A DNA stretch of 64,000 nt, taken from assembly GCA_036265815.1 (NCBI GenBank), contig DATAOI010000044.1, positions 124,001-188,000 on the forward strand, in the 5' to 3' direction. The notes beneath the pieces were generated by a model. It was given only the letters and a program-made list of their open reading frames with translations, had not been told where the DNA came from and made no database searches. A program made the translations under genes and the position numbers. Positions within the stretch are counted from its first letter, which is position 1. Each line of letters opens with the position of its first letter. This document shows positions 26,099-34,733 of this stretch, in pieces. Source of the stretch: Gemmatimonadales bacterium (GTDB taxonomy: Bacteria > Gemmatimonadota > Gemmatimonadetes > Gemmatimonadales > GWC2-71-9).

Positions 26099-27048
26099 GG
26101 CGGCGTCGGTTTCTCGGGATGCTGGGCGCCGGCCTCATCGGCGTGCTCCCGGGCGCACTGCCGGCTGCCGTGCGCCGCGGGGCTGCCCGCCGCACGGGCG
26201 AGCGTCTGGTCGAGCGCTGGTCCTGGGCGATGGGCCAGCCGGTGCACTTGCAGCTCTTCGCCGCGGATGAGGCCGCCGGTTACGAAGCTGCGCAGGCCGC
26301 GCTGGCCGAGCTCTGGCGGGTTGAGCACGCGCTCTCGGGGTTCGACGACTCCAGCGATCTCTGCGAGTTGAACCGGCGTGCCGGGCGGCCGGCGATCAGG
26401 GTCGGGTCGGACCTGGCGGAGGTGCTCGTCGCGGCACTCGGTTTCGAGCGGGCCACCGCGGGGGCATTCAATCCATCGGTCGAGCCGCTGATGCGTGCCT
26501 GGGGCTTCCATGCGTCACGAACCCGGGAACCCACCGCGCCGGAGATCGCGGCGGCCCGGCGCGTGGTTCAGGCGACTCGGGTAGTGGTGGATGGGGATCG
26601 CGTGGAGCTGCCGAGCCGGGAGAGCAGGCTCGACCTGGGCGGGATCGGGGTGGGCTATGGGCTCGACCGGGCGGTCGCGGTGCTCAGGCGGGCAGGGGTG
26701 CGTCGGGCCATGCTGGACATCAGCGGCGACTGCTACGCGCTCGGCGCGCCGCCCGGGGAACCGGGCTGGCTGGTGGAGGTCGCCGATCCCCGCCCGGGTC
26801 GCGGCATGCTCGCGGCGACCCGCCTCAGCGATGCGGCGCTCGCCACGTCATCCAACTCCGTCTCGGTGGTCCGCTACGGGCGCGCGGTGTGGGGCCACGT
26901 CATGGATCCGTCGACCGGCTGGCCGGCAGACGCGTTGGCTCAGGTGTCGGTGGTGGCCCGGAGCGGGCTCGAGGCCGATGCCCTCTCGACCGCCATGCTG
27001 GTGTCAGGCGCGCCGGCACCGGGCGTGCTCCGGAGCTTCACCCTCTGA
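26095..27048 (+). CDS. apbE: FAD:protein FMN transferase
   Basis: 317 residues from ATG 26095. The N-terminus MRRRRFLGMLGAGLIG has a twin-arginine export signature, in line with ApbE's extracytoplasmic location. Family motifs: ALSGFDDSSDLCELNR, GAFNPSVEPLMRAWGF, LDLGGIGVGYGLD, SGDCYALG, HVMDPSTGWPA, and the magnesium site EADALSTAMLVSG near the C-terminus. It flavinylates Thr in SGAT-type motifs, and the substrate is very likely the FMN-binding protein two genes upstream. It ends the operon, converging with the hypothetical gene at 27053. Confidence 0.93.
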   Translation: MRRRRFLGMLGAGLIGVLPGALPAAVRRGAARRTGERLVERWSWAMGQPVHLQLFAADEAAGYEAAQAALAELWRVEHALSGFDDSSDLCELNRRAGRPAIRVGSDLAEVLVAALGFERATAGAFNPSVEPLMRAWGFHASRTREPTAPEIAAARRVVQATRVVVDGDRVELPSRESRLDLGGIGVGYGLDRAVAVLRRAGVRRAMLDISGDCYALGAPPGEPGWLVEVADPRPGRGMLAATRLSDAALATSSNSVSVVRYGRAVWGHVMDPSTGWPADALAQVSVVARSGLEADALSTAMLVSGAPAPGVLRSFTL

Positions 27049-27052
27049 TGCC

Positions 27053-27700
27053 TCAGCGGGTGCTGTCGGCGGCCGCCGTGTCGCGCACGTCGGCGCGGGC
27101 CCGGAGCGCCACCCGCGCGCGCTCGCGATCGAGCTGCCGCTGCTTGGTGGTCCAATCGCCCGAGGTCACACCGTTGTAGGAGACGGTGAACGAGTCGTCC
27201 ACGGGCAGGTCCTGCTCGAACAGAAAGACGCCGCTCACCTGCTCGCGCACGTCCAGCTGCTGGCCGGTGAACCGGCCCGAGAACGGCACGATGCCGAGCG
27301 GGCGGAAGATGCGGTTCCGTACCCCGACGGTGAGGGTCTGGGGATCGAACCGTGCGTTGGTGCGCTGGCCGAAGAAGGTCACCAGCGCGAGCCCGGGTCG
27401 CGAGACCCCCGCCATGGAGGCGACCGAATCGATCGCGGCCCGCCGCGACTGAACCAGGCTCTGGAGCGACTCCCAGGAGTCTTTCGCCAGCAGCCGGGTG
27501 ACCCGCTGATCGAGCGGAACGAAGCGCACCTCGATGTCCGGCGTGACCACCCGCAGCGCGAGATCGTTCTGGGTCAGCGACCCGTAGCCCGGCGGCGGAA
27601 GCCGGCTCGAGGCCGGGCCGGCCGCCTGAGCGGCGACGGCCGACGCGCCGATCGTGCCTGCCGCCAGCCAGCCTCCCAACCACCGCAGCGGGATCCTCAT
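27053..27700 (-). CDS. Secreted hypothetical protein
   Basis: 215 residues. A signal peptide (WLGGWLAAGTIGASAVAAQA) is followed by a soluble domain with beta segments (LALRVVTPDIEVRFVPLD, LALVTFFGQRTNARFDPQTLTVGVRNRIFRPLGIVPFS) and a basic, helical C-terminus (KQRQLDRERARVALRARADV). No family recognised. The gene start overlaps the engB stop by 4 bases, so it is the last member of the tig-clpP-clpX-engB run. Confidence 0.65.
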   Translation of the reverse strand: MRIPLRWLGGWLAAGTIGASAVAAQAAGPASSRLPPPGYGSLTQNDLALRVVTPDIEVRFVPLDQRVTRLLAKDSWESLQSLVQSRRAAIDSVASMAGVSRPGLALVTFFGQRTNARFDPQTLTVGVRNRIFRPLGIVPFSGRFTGQQLDVREQVSGVFLFEQDLPVDDSFTVSYNGVTSGDWTTKQRQLDRERARVALRARADVRDTAAADSTR

Positions 27701-28398
27701 TGCTCTCCTCCCAGGGCTGCCAGAACGCTCGCGGCGAGATCCGCGATGCCGGAGTGTGACCTGCTGCTGGTGAGCTGGATCTGCTCTTCGGGGATGCCCA
27801 ATGCAGCCGCGATCTCCCGCACATGCAATTGCTGGGCCGACCGGGTCAGCTTGTCTCCCTTGGTGAGCACGGCCAGCACCGGCCGGCCGCTCTCGCTCAG
27901 CAGGTCCTGCATCTCCAGGTCGTCGCTCGACGGATGGTGGCGGGCATCGAGCAGCCAGATGACCCCGGCGAGGGTGGATCGCTCGCGCAGATAGCGGGTC
28001 ACCAGGGTGCGATAGCCCGCCCGCGCCGCCTTGCCCGCCCGGGCGAACCCGTACCCGGGAAGGTCCACCAGGTAGAACCCGGGCAGGCGATAGGCGTTGA
28101 GGAGGGTGGTCTTGCCGGGGGTGCCGCTGATCCGCGCCAGCGGCCGCCCGAGCAGCGCGTTGAGCAGGCTCGATTTCCCCACGTTGGACCGGCCGATCAG
28201 CGCGATCTCCGGCAGCGGCGGCTCAAGCGCGACCAGGGGATCCGGGAAGGAGCCCACGAACTCGACCGGCAACTCCTCCAGCGGACTGGCCTCGACGCCC
28301 TGGCGCGCGAAGGGCGCACCGCGTGCGCCCCGACCAACGTTTCCGTCTTTCCCGCCCTTTCCGTCTTTCCCGCCCTTCCCGCCGCCCCCCGCCCTCAC
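27697..28398 (-). CDS. engB: Ribosome biogenesis GTPase EngB/YihA
   Basis: 233 residues from GTG 28398, overlapping the clpX stop by 4 bases. GTPase motifs: G1 [10 protein letters not shown]2 TPGKT, G3 DLPGYG, G4 TKGD, G5 SSRS, typical of YihA/YsxC, which assists large-subunit assembly. The family normally starts close to the EFVGSFPDP-type segment; here about 35 extra residues precede it. The first 20 are a Gly/Lys/Asp repeat (GGK, DGK triplets) encoded by the same 9-base repeat found at hisC and the ALDH gene. A GTG near residue 48 could give a family-length protein, but it lies inside the conserved region. Confidence 0.92.
   Translation of the reverse strand: MRAGGGGKGGKDGKGGKDGNVGRGARGAPFARQGVEASPLEELPVEFVGSFPDPLVALEPPLPEIALIGRSNVGKSSLLNALLGRPLARISGTPGKTTLLNAYRLPGFYLVDLPGYGFARAGKAARAGYRTLVTRYLRERSTLAGVIWLLDARHHPSSDDLEMQDLLSESGRPVLAVLTKGDKLTRSAQQLHVREIAAALGIPEEQIQLTSSRSHSGIADLAASVLAALGGEQ
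28340..28390. repeat. Nonamer tandem repeat at 5' end of engB
   Basis: Five consecutive 9-base units read on the minus strand, GGCGGGAAG, GGCGGGAAA, GACGGAAAG, GGCGGGAAA and GACGGAAAC. They encode GGK/DGK-type triplets in EngB. No complementary arm is present nearby, unlike the copies at hisC and ALDH. The unit fits the same consensus GRCGGNAAR. Confidence 0.75.
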
Positions 28399-29642
28399 GC
28401 CTCCCGCTTGGTCCGCGCGCGCTCGGTCACGATGAGCGGCGTGGTGCCCTCGGTGATCGACTCCTTGGTGATCACGATCTCACGCACGTCGTCCCGTTGG
28501 GGGAGATCGTACATGATGTCGGTCATCATGGTCTCCAGGATCGAGCGGAGTCCGCGGGCGCCGGTGCCGCGCTTGAGCGCCTTGAGCGCCACCGCGCGGA
28601 GCGACTCCGGGTCGAAGGTGAGGCCCACGTCCTCCAGCTCGAACAGCTTCTTGTACTGCTTGGTGAGCGCGTTCTTGGGCTCGACCAGGATCCGCATCAG
28701 CGCTTCCTCGTCCAGCGCCTCGAGCGAGACCACCACCGGCAGCCGTCCGACCAGCTCGGGGATGAGGCCGAAGCGCAGCAGGTCGTCGGGCTCGACCTCG
28801 GCATAGGGGTTCTTGACGTCGAGCGCCACGGCGGTGCCGCGGGCCCCGCCGTTGAAGCCGATCTGCTGCCGGCCGGTGCGGGCCTCGATGATCTTCTCCA
28901 GCCCGTCGAAGGCGCCGCCGCAGATGAAGAGGATGTCCTTGGTGTTGATCTGGATGTATTCCTGCTGCGGATGCTTGCGGCCGCCCTGGGGCGGCACCGA
29001 GGCGATGGTGCCTTCCAGGATCTTGAGCAGGGCTTGCTGCACGCCTTCCCCGGAGACGTCGCGGGTGATGCTGGGGTTCTCCGACTTCCGGGCGATCTTG
29101 TCGATCTCATCGATGTAGACGATGCCCCGCTCGCACTCGGCGACGTTGAACTCGCCGGCCTGCAGCAGCCGGACCAGGATGTTCTCCACGTCCTCGCCGA
29201 CGTACCCGGCCTCGGTGAGGGTGGTGGCGTCGGCGATGGTGAACGGCACGTCGAGGATGCGGGCGAGGGTCTGTGCGAGCAGGGTCTTGCCGACCCCGGT
29301 GGGGCCGAGGAGGAGGATGTTCGACTTGTCCAGCTCGACGTCGACGTCCCGGCCGCCGGAGGCGTTGATCCGCTTGTAGTGATTGTACACCGCCACGGCG
29401 AGGGTCCGCTTGGCCCGCTCCTGCCCGATTACGTACTGGTCGAGGACGTCCTTGATCTCCGCCGGTGTAGGAACCTGGGTAATGCTGTCCGTGACCTCGC
29501 GTTCTTCGTCCTCCGCCAGGATCTCATTGCAGAGCGTGATACACTCGTTGCAAATGTAGACCGACGGGCCGGAGATGAATTTCCGGACCGAGTCCTTCGA
29601 TTTGCCGCAGAAGGAGCAGCGGAGGTGCTTGTCGTTGGACAT
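28395..29642 (-). CDS. clpX: ATP-dependent Clp protease ATP-binding subunit ClpX
   Basis: 415 residues. The N-terminal C4 zinc-binding domain (RCSFCGKS ... YICNECI) is followed by AAA+ motifs: Walker A GPTGVGKT, Walker [12 protein letters not shown], sensor-2 GARGLRS. ClpX unfolds substrates for ClpP. It lies 63 bases downstream of clpP and overlaps engB by 4 bases. Length and order are standard for a tig-clpP-clpX cluster. Confidence 0.97.
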   Translation of the reverse strand: MSNDKHLRCSFCGKSKDSVRKFISGPSVYICNECITLCNEILAEDEEREVTDSITQVPTPAEIKDVLDQYVIGQERAKRTLAVAVYNHYKRINASGGRDVDVELDKSNILLLGPTGVGKTLLAQTLARILDVPFTIADATTLTEAGYVGEDVENILVRLLQAGEFNVAECERGIVYIDEIDKIARKSENPSITRDVSGEGVQQALLKILEGTIASVPPQGGRKHPQQEYIQINTKDILFICGGAFDGLEKIIEARTGRQQIGFNGGARGTAVALDVKNPYAEVEPDDLLRFGLIPELVGRLPVVVSLEALDEEALMRILVEPKNALTKQYKKLFELEDVGLTFDPESLRAVALKALKRGTGARGLRSILETMMTDIMYDLPQRDDVREIVITKESITEGTTPLIVTERARTKREA

Positions 29643-29705
29643 GTGGTGCCAGATCGCGATGGAGGTGGATGGCTGCCGGAAAGGTGGTCCCCGGCCGCCG
29701 GGGCG

Positions 29706-30335
29706 TCAAGTCTCCTTCTTCCCATCCGGGAGGGGTACCACCATGTCTCTTCGAGGTGTGAAGACACTGTCGATCAGTCCGTACGCCTTGGCCTCCTCGG
29801 CGCTCATGAACCGGTCGCGGTCCATGTCCCGCTCGATGGTCTCGATCGGCTGTCCGGTATGCATCGAGTAGAGCGCGTTCATCTTGGAGCGGAGGTACAG
29901 GATCTCCCGGGCCTGGATCTCGATGTCCGACGCGGTACCCTGGGCGCCGCCCGAGGGCTGGTGGATCATGATCCGCGAGTGGGGCAGGGCGCTCCGCTTG
30001 CCCTTGGTGCCCGCGGCCAGGAGGAACGACCCCATCGACGCCGCCATCCCCATGCAGATGGTGTTCACCGGTGCGCGCAGGTGCTGCATGGTATCGTAGA
30101 TGGCCATGCCGGCCGACACCACGCCGCCCGGCGAGTTGATGTAGAGGTAGATGTCCTTGTCGGGGTTGTCGGCTTCGAGGAACAGCAGCTGGGCGATGAT
30201 GATGTTGGCGACGTCGTCGTTGATCGGCGCCCCCATGAACACGATCCGGTCCATCAGGAGCCGGGAAAAAATGTCGTAAGTCCGCTCGCCGCGGCTGGAG
30301 CGTTCGATGATGTACGGCGGATAAAGAGTGGCCAT
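29706..30335 (-). CDS. clpP: ATP-dependent Clp protease proteolytic subunit
   Basis: 209 residues. Catalytic triad context: nucleophile Ser in [14 protein letters not shown] near 100, His in [10 protein letters not shown] near 125, and Asp in [15 protein letters not shown] near 175. The N-terminus starts [18 protein letters not shown], the typical ClpP start region. It forms a 14-mer chamber that receives proteins from ClpX. The start is 2 bases from the tig stop. Confidence 0.97.
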   Translation of the reverse strand: MATLYPPYIIERSSRGERTYDIFSRLLMDRIVFMGAPINDDVANIIIAQLLFLEADNPDKDIYLYINSPGGVVSAGMAIYDTMQHLRAPVNTICMGMAASMGSFLLAAGTKGKRSALPHSRIMIHQPSGGAQGTASDIEIQAREILYLRSKMNALYSMHTGQPIETIERDMDRDRFMSAEEAKAYGLIDSVFTPRRDMVVPLPDGKKET

Positions 30336-30337
30336 CG

Positions 30338-31591
30338 TCAGGACTTCACCTCATCGACTGTGGACTGACCCAGGAGGAAACCGAACGCCTTCTCTTCGGT
30401 GATCGCGCGCTCCAGCTCCGGCAGGCGGTTGGCCTTCTGGAGCGAGCCGTAAACCTGCCCGGCCGGCACGCCCCGCGCCTCGGCCATTTGGGCGATACGC
30501 GCATCCAGCTCGGACTCGGTAGCACGGAGCCCGTGAGCCTCGACCAGGGCGTCGAGGACGAGATCGCGCCGCACCTGGGCCGCGGCCACTTCGTGGAACT
30601 GCTGCTCGAACTGCTGGAGCTGGTCGGCCGGCACCCGGTAGGTCTCGGCGTAACCGTGCATCAGCCGGTGCACCAGCGACTCGGGTGCCTGGACGCCGTT
30701 GGCCTCCACGATCTGGGCCAGCAGGCCCTGGCGCACCTGGGCGTCGGCCTCGCGGGAGGCCTCGTGCTCCAGATCGTGGCGGATGGCGGCGCGGAGTGCG
30801 TCCAGGTTCTCGAAGTCGCCCACCTCGCGCGCGAAGCCATCGTCCAGCGGGGGCAGCTCCTGGCGCTTCACCTCGTGCAGGGTCACCCGGACCCGTCGAG
30901 TCTGGCCCCGCCGGCTTTCGTCCGGGTGATCCTCGGGAAACTTGACTTCCGCGTCCGTGGTCTCGCCGGGGAGGAGCGTCATGATGCGCTCTTCCAGCTC
31001 GGGAATCGCCTGGTTCTGCCCCAGGACCAGATCGTAGGGCTGCGCCGCACCCGCGCCGGCCTCATCCAGCGGCGCCACCTCCACCCGGACCATCTGCCCG
31101 GGCGAGGGCTTGGCGCCGGTCACCGGGATCCAGGCCGCCTTCTGCTCCTGCAGGCGGGCGAGCTGCTCCTGCACCGCCTCGTCGGTCACTGGGGCCACTC
31201 GCCGCTCCAGCCGGAAGCCGCCGATGCGCTCCAGCTTGATCTCGGGCCGCACCTCGACCAGGAGCTCGAACTCGATCGGGCTCCCCTCCTCGAACTTGAG
31301 GTTCCGGATGGATGGATCGGCGATGGGCTTGAGCGACTCGGAGGTCTTGGCGGTTTCCCAGCTCTCCCGGATGACTTCCTCCAGCACCGATTGCCGGATG
31401 GCGTCGGCAAAGCGCTTGCGGACCACCCCTTCGGGGGCCTTGCCCGGGCGGAAGCCGGGCAACCGCGCCTGCCGGACGTAGTAGCGCAACGCCTTGGACT
31501 CGGCCTGGTGCACCCGGTCGACCGGTACGGTCACTCGGAGCGACTTGGAGGCCGAATCCTCGGCGGTTTTCTCCACTGTGATCTGACTCAT
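30338..31591 (-). CDS. tig: Trigger factor
   Basis: 417 residues. The N-terminal ribosome-binding domain includes [15 protein letters not shown] near 47-61, matching the GFRxGKxP signature. The middle region (about 150-235) corresponds to the FKBP-like PPIase domain, and the C-terminal half is helical and charged. It binds nascent chains at the ribosome exit. It heads the tig-clpP-clpX-engB unit; upstream lies a decayed receiver fragment. Confidence 0.94.
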   Translation of the reverse strand: MSQITVEKTAEDSASKSLRVTVPVDRVHQAESKALRYYVRQARLPGFRPGKAPEGVVRKRFADAIRQSVLEEVIRESWETAKTSESLKPIADPSIRNLKFEEGSPIEFELLVEVRPEIKLERIGGFRLERRVAPVTDEAVQEQLARLQEQKAAWIPVTGAKPSPGQMVRVEVAPLDEAGAGAAQPYDLVLGQNQAIPELEERIMTLLPGETTDAEVKFPEDHPDESRRGQTRRVRVTLHEVKRQELPPLDDGFAREVGDFENLDALRAAIRHDLEHEASREADAQVRQGLLAQIVEANGVQAPESLVHRLMHGYAETYRVPADQLQQFEQQFHEVAAAQVRRDLVLDALVEAHGLRATESELDARIAQMAEARGVPAGQVYGSLQKANRLPELERAITEEKAFGFLLGQSTVDEVKS

Positions 31592-31633
31592 GATGCGGGG
31601 AATCTACCCTATCGCACTCCCCAGGGTCAATTT

Positions 31634-31917
31634 TGCCCAGAGTGCTGCTGGTGGATGACGAAAGCAGGTTCGAGACGTGCTCCGCAAGCTCTTCGAGCAC
31701 AGCGGATTCGAGGTCAGCGAGGCGGAGTCCGGCCGGGGAGGCGCTGGCGACCGTCGCGGCAGAGCCGGACATCGCGGGCAACCCCCACCTGGCGACCCGC
31801 GTGGTCTTGCTCACCGGAGCGGCACGCGACCGAACCATGCGCGATCTGCTGAAGCAGCGCGGCGTGCCGCCATCTTCAGTGATCCGCGGCCGCTTCCCCG
31901 ACATCATTGGGCTGTGA
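31634..31917 (+). pseudogene. Decayed response-regulator receiver fragment
   Basis: Reading across two frames reconstructs a receiver N-terminus: PRVLLVDDESR in one frame, then VLRKLFEHSGFEVSEAESG in the next, then EALATVAAEPDI back in the first. Two frameshifts break it and the Asp-containing middle is missing. A later piece (HLATRVVLLTGAARDR) resembles the C-terminal half of hybrid-kinase receivers. Neither reading frame encodes a whole domain, so this is annotated as a remnant. Confidence 0.6.
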
Positions 31918-31941
31918 TGTAAGAGGGACGTTAGAAAAAGA

Positions 31942-31992
31942 TGCGAACGGCGGGAGTCGAACCCGCACCCCTCACGGGACAGGATCCTAAGT
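31942..31992 (-). other. 3' fragment of a tRNA-Leu gene, candidate attachment site
   Basis: On the minus strand this reads from inside an anticodon loop (ACTTAGGATCCTGT) through a variable arm and T-arm (GGGTTCGACTCCC) to the acceptor strand CGTTCGCA. It shares ACTTAGGATCCTGT, the T-loop, the acceptor strand and the following bases ATCTT with the intact tRNA-Leu at 40995-41076. The variable arm and one T-stem pair differ. The 5' half is missing. The same orientation, and the position distal to the tRNA 3' end, match an att-site remnant of an integrated element. Confidence 0.6.
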
Positions 31993-32381
31993 TCGGGTGA
32001 AGGGCGGACGGCCGACAAGAGCAGACCACGCAGGTGTTGTGGCTGTTGACCTTGCGCCTCGGTCTGTTGTCCACTGTAGTCCCCAGTTGTCTCCAGTTCC
32101 GGCACAGGTTCGGCACAGGTGACCTCTCGCCTCCACATACTCGCCGACGGGAGCGCCTGTACAAAAGGCCCGCACGATGACCCAGGACACCCCGAACCGG
32201 CTCGCGAAAGATCCGGCGCCGCGACCCAGTCGCGTGGTGCGAGGGTGTTTGAGCCATTTCAGAAACACTTTCGAAGCGCCTCGAGAAGGGTAAGTGCGGC
32301 AGCCAGTGCGCCATCCGGAATGCAATACCTGGGGCCGAGTCGTTGGCTATTTCATGCCTCGGCCCCAGTAAAGTCCTGCTG
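31993..32381. other. Gene-poor stretch within the putative island end
   Basis: About 390 bases with no convincing gene on either strand. Open frames here give no recognisable domain and no integrase signature. It contains only the palindrome at 32330-32367. Confidence 0.5.
32330..32367 (-). terminator. Hairpin downstream of lipoprotein gene
   Basis: TGGGGCCGAG (32330-32339) and CTCGGCCCCA (32358-32367) form a perfect 10-bp stem with an 18-base loop, 15 bases after the lipoprotein stop. No T-run follows on the minus strand, so it is at best a factor-assisted terminator. Confidence 0.4.
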
Positions 32382-32996
32382 CTACTGCCCCCCAACCGGA
32401 GTCAGCGACAGATGGCTGGTGACCCTTCGGAATGATCCGTCCGGCATGTTGAGCGAGCGCACTGTCCCCTGCACCCGCACCGGCTCACCGCCGGGAACCG
32501 TGGTCAGGATTCCCCCAATGTCGAGCCCGAAGGCGTTGGCGCCCGGCCCGGTAACTTCAAAGTCGTTGTCGGTGTAGACCGCGTGACCGGTACCGGCCGC
32601 AATGACCGGCGAGAAGCAAGTGTCCTCGAAAGTGTTGAGGTCGTAGACGTGGATATTGATCTCCTTGGCCACGGCCAGGACGTTGAACGCCTGTTGCCAG
32701 CCCGCGGCCTGGAGTGGCACAAGTGGAAGCTCCTGATCGCCACCGCAGCCAACGTCGGCGGTCGGATCGGAGGGCAGACCTATCCAGGCCAGCAGGCCAG
32801 TCTGGAAGTCCGGCAGTCCGAACACGAAGCCCTCAGCGGTGCGGTAGACATTGGGGGTGATGGGGCCGTTGGTGTAGAGGTACTGCGGGTGCGCCACCTC
32901 GGACGTGGCCGGCGCCGCCGGCTCGCTGTCGCTGCAGGCGCTGGCTACCAGCGCGACCGCCGCGGCCAGGATTGGACCTGCCTTGGAACGGAACAC
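32382..32996 (-). CDS. Putative lipoprotein in tRNA-bounded island
   Basis: 204 residues from GTG 32996, preceded by a strong GAGGAGGT ribosome-binding site. The N-terminus (KAGPILAAAVALVASACSD) is a lipoprotein signal with Cys after VASA. The mature protein has no recognised domain; segments such as YLYTNGPITPNVYRTAEGF and NINIHVYDL-like EINIHVYDLNTFEDTCF suggest a beta-rich extracytoplasmic fold with a possible disulfide. The gene is divergent from the BTAD-kinase operon, with a 186-base shared promoter region. Confidence 0.65.
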   Translation of the reverse strand: MFRSKAGPILAAAVALVASACSDSEPAAPATSEVAHPQYLYTNGPITPNVYRTAEGFVFGLPDFQTGLLAWIGLPSDPTADVGCGGDQELPLVPLQAAGWQQAFNVLAVAKEINIHVYDLNTFEDTCFSPVIAAGTGHAVYTDNDFEVTGPGANAFGLDIGGILTTVPGGEPVRVQGTVRSLNMPDGSFRRVTSHLSLTPVGGQ

Positions 32997-33182
32997 GGGG
33001 ACCTCCTCGATGAGTGGGTTCAGGGACGATCCCCGCCGGTCGGGCGAAGACCCTGACATGTGGTTTGCCCCGAAGAGCCTGAGCCGGTAGGTGTGGGGCA
33101 ATGAGCGGGCGGGCGGCGCGTCGTGCTTGCCCACCCCAGTAAGCGCCGGTACTATCATCCAACGGCATCATGCCGCCCTCAT

Positions 33183-34733
33183 ATGCCCCTCATACGCCGC
33201 ACGGTGCGACTGCACACCTTCGGCGGCCTCAGCTTGACGGACGGGACGGAGGTGGTGGCTTCCCAGCGCCAGCGCCTCGCGTTGCTGGCCCTGCTTGCGG
33301 TGGCCGGTGAGCGGGGGTGCACGCGCGACAAGCTCATGGCCTATCTCTGGCCCGAGAGCCCGATCGAAGGCGCGCGGCACGGGCTGCAACAGCTGCTCTA
33401 CTACCTGCGGCGGCAGGCGCAGGGCGACCTCTTTCTCGGCACCGACCCCGTCCGGCTCAACCCGGAAGCCATCAGCTCCGACGTCGCCGAGTTCGATGCG
33501 GCGCTCGCGGCCGGCGCGCTGTCCGACGCGGTCACGCTCTACCGCGGCCCCTTCCTCGACGGTTTTTACCTGGACGACTCGGCGGCGTTCGAGGAGTGGA
33601 TGGAGCAGGAGCGAGCCCGATTGGCCACGGCCCATGCCGCCGCGCTGTATCGGCTCGCCCGCCGGGCGGGCGCGGCCGAGCAACACACGCTCGAGATCGC
33701 ACACTGGCGGGAGCTGGCGGCCGCGGATCCACTGAGCGAACGGGCGGCCACCGGTCTGATTGGGGCCCTGGCGGCCGGCGGCGACTGGACTGCCGCCATG
33801 CGGCACGCCCAGGCCTACGACGCCCGGGTTCGGGCGGAGCTGGCGACGTCACCGGCATCGGACCTGATCACGCTGGTGGAACGGCTCCGCGCCGAGCACC
33901 TGATGGCGGCGCCCGCCAGATCAGTCACGGGGAATGGGGAGCAGGAGCCGCGTTACCGGGTGGAGCGGGAGCTCGGGCGAGGCACCGCCGCCACGGTGTT
34001 TCTCGCGCATGACCGCAAGCACGACCGGCCGGTCGCGCTCAAGGTGCTGAATCCGGACCTCGCCGCGACGCTGAGCGCGAAGCGGTTCCGGCGCGAGATC
34101 GCGATCCTCGCCCGCCTGCACCATCCCCACATCCTGCCGCTCTACGACTCGGACGAAGAGGGTCGCTACTTCGTCTTGCCCTTCGTGGCGGGCGAGTCCT
34201 TGCGACAGCGCCTGGCGCGGGAGGTCCAGCTCCCGCTCGAGACAGCGCTTGGGATCACCTCCCAGCTCGCCGATGCGCTGGGATATGCCCATGAACGCGG
34301 GTTCGTGCATCGGGACGTCAAGCCCGAGAACGTGCTGCTGGAGGGGCAGCACGCCTTCCTGGCCGATTTCGGAATCGCGCACGTGCTCGAGGCGGCGGGC
34401 GGGGAGCGGCTGTCCGCGTCGGGAGTCGCCCTGGGGACGCCGGCCTACATGAGTCCGGAGCAGGGTCGTGGGAGCCGCCGGCTGGACGGCCGAAGCGACG
34501 TCTACAGCCTGGCCTGCGTGCTCTACGAGATGTTGGCCGGCGTGCCTCCGTTCGCGGGACGCTCGCCCCATGTCATCCTGGCTCGCCACGCCGCCGACCC
34601 GGTGCCACCGGTTCGCACCGTCTGTCCCGAGGTGCCGGCCGGGGTGGAGCGCGCGCTGCTCCGGGCTCTGGCCAAGGATTCGGCCGACCGGTGGCCCAGT
34701 GCGGCGGCATTCCGGGACGCGCTCCGGTCATGA
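33183..34733 (+). CDS. BTAD/SARP-type DNA-binding domain fused to Ser/Thr protein kinase
   Basis: 516 residues from ATG 33183. Residues 1-95 resemble the SARP/OmpR-type winged helix (QRQRLALLALLAVAGERGCTRDKLMAYLWPE) and 95-235 the BTAD helical domain (YRGPFLDGFYLDDSAAFEEW). The C-terminal half (about 258-515) is a complete Hanks-type kinase: Gly loop ELGRGTAATVFLA, VALKVL, HRDVKPENVLL, DFGIA, GTPAYMSPEQ and DVYSLACVLYEML. There is no TM segment, so the protein is cytosolic. A kinase physically joined to a DNA-binding regulator suggests transcription controlled by autophosphorylation, which is inference. The stop overlaps the next kinase gene (ATGA). Confidence 0.9.
   Translation: MPLIRRTVRLHTFGGLSLTDGTEVVASQRQRLALLALLAVAGERGCTRDKLMAYLWPESPIEGARHGLQQLLYYLRRQAQGDLFLGTDPVRLNPEAISSDVAEFDAALAAGALSDAVTLYRGPFLDGFYLDDSAAFEEWMEQERARLATAHAAALYRLARRAGAAEQHTLEIAHWRELAAADPLSERAATGLIGALAAGGDWTAAMRHAQAYDARVRAELATSPASDLITLVERLRAEHLMAAPARSVTGNGEQEPRYRVERELGRGTAATVFLAHDRKHDRPVALKVLNPDLAATLSAKRFRREIAILARLHHPHILPLYDSDEEGRYFVLPFVAGESLRQRLAREVQLPLETALGITSQLADALGYAHERGFVHRDVKPENVLLEGQHAFLADFGIAHVLEAAGGERLSASGVALGTPAYMSPEQGRGSRRLDGRSDVYSLACVLYEMLAGVPPFAGRSPHVILARHAADPVPPVRTVCPEVPAGVERALLRALAKDSADRWPSAAAFRDALRS

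Noticed and set aside
31942-32345. tmRNA (ssrA) candidate, because of a tRNA-like 3' end
   Set aside because: No matching 5' acceptor strand within the expected distance and no tag-peptide reading frame; the similarity is to tRNA-Leu, including its anticodon loop.
31931-32395. Integrase remnant in the gene-poor end of the island
   Set aside because: Open frames show no tyrosine or serine recombinase motif (no R-H-R-Y pattern).
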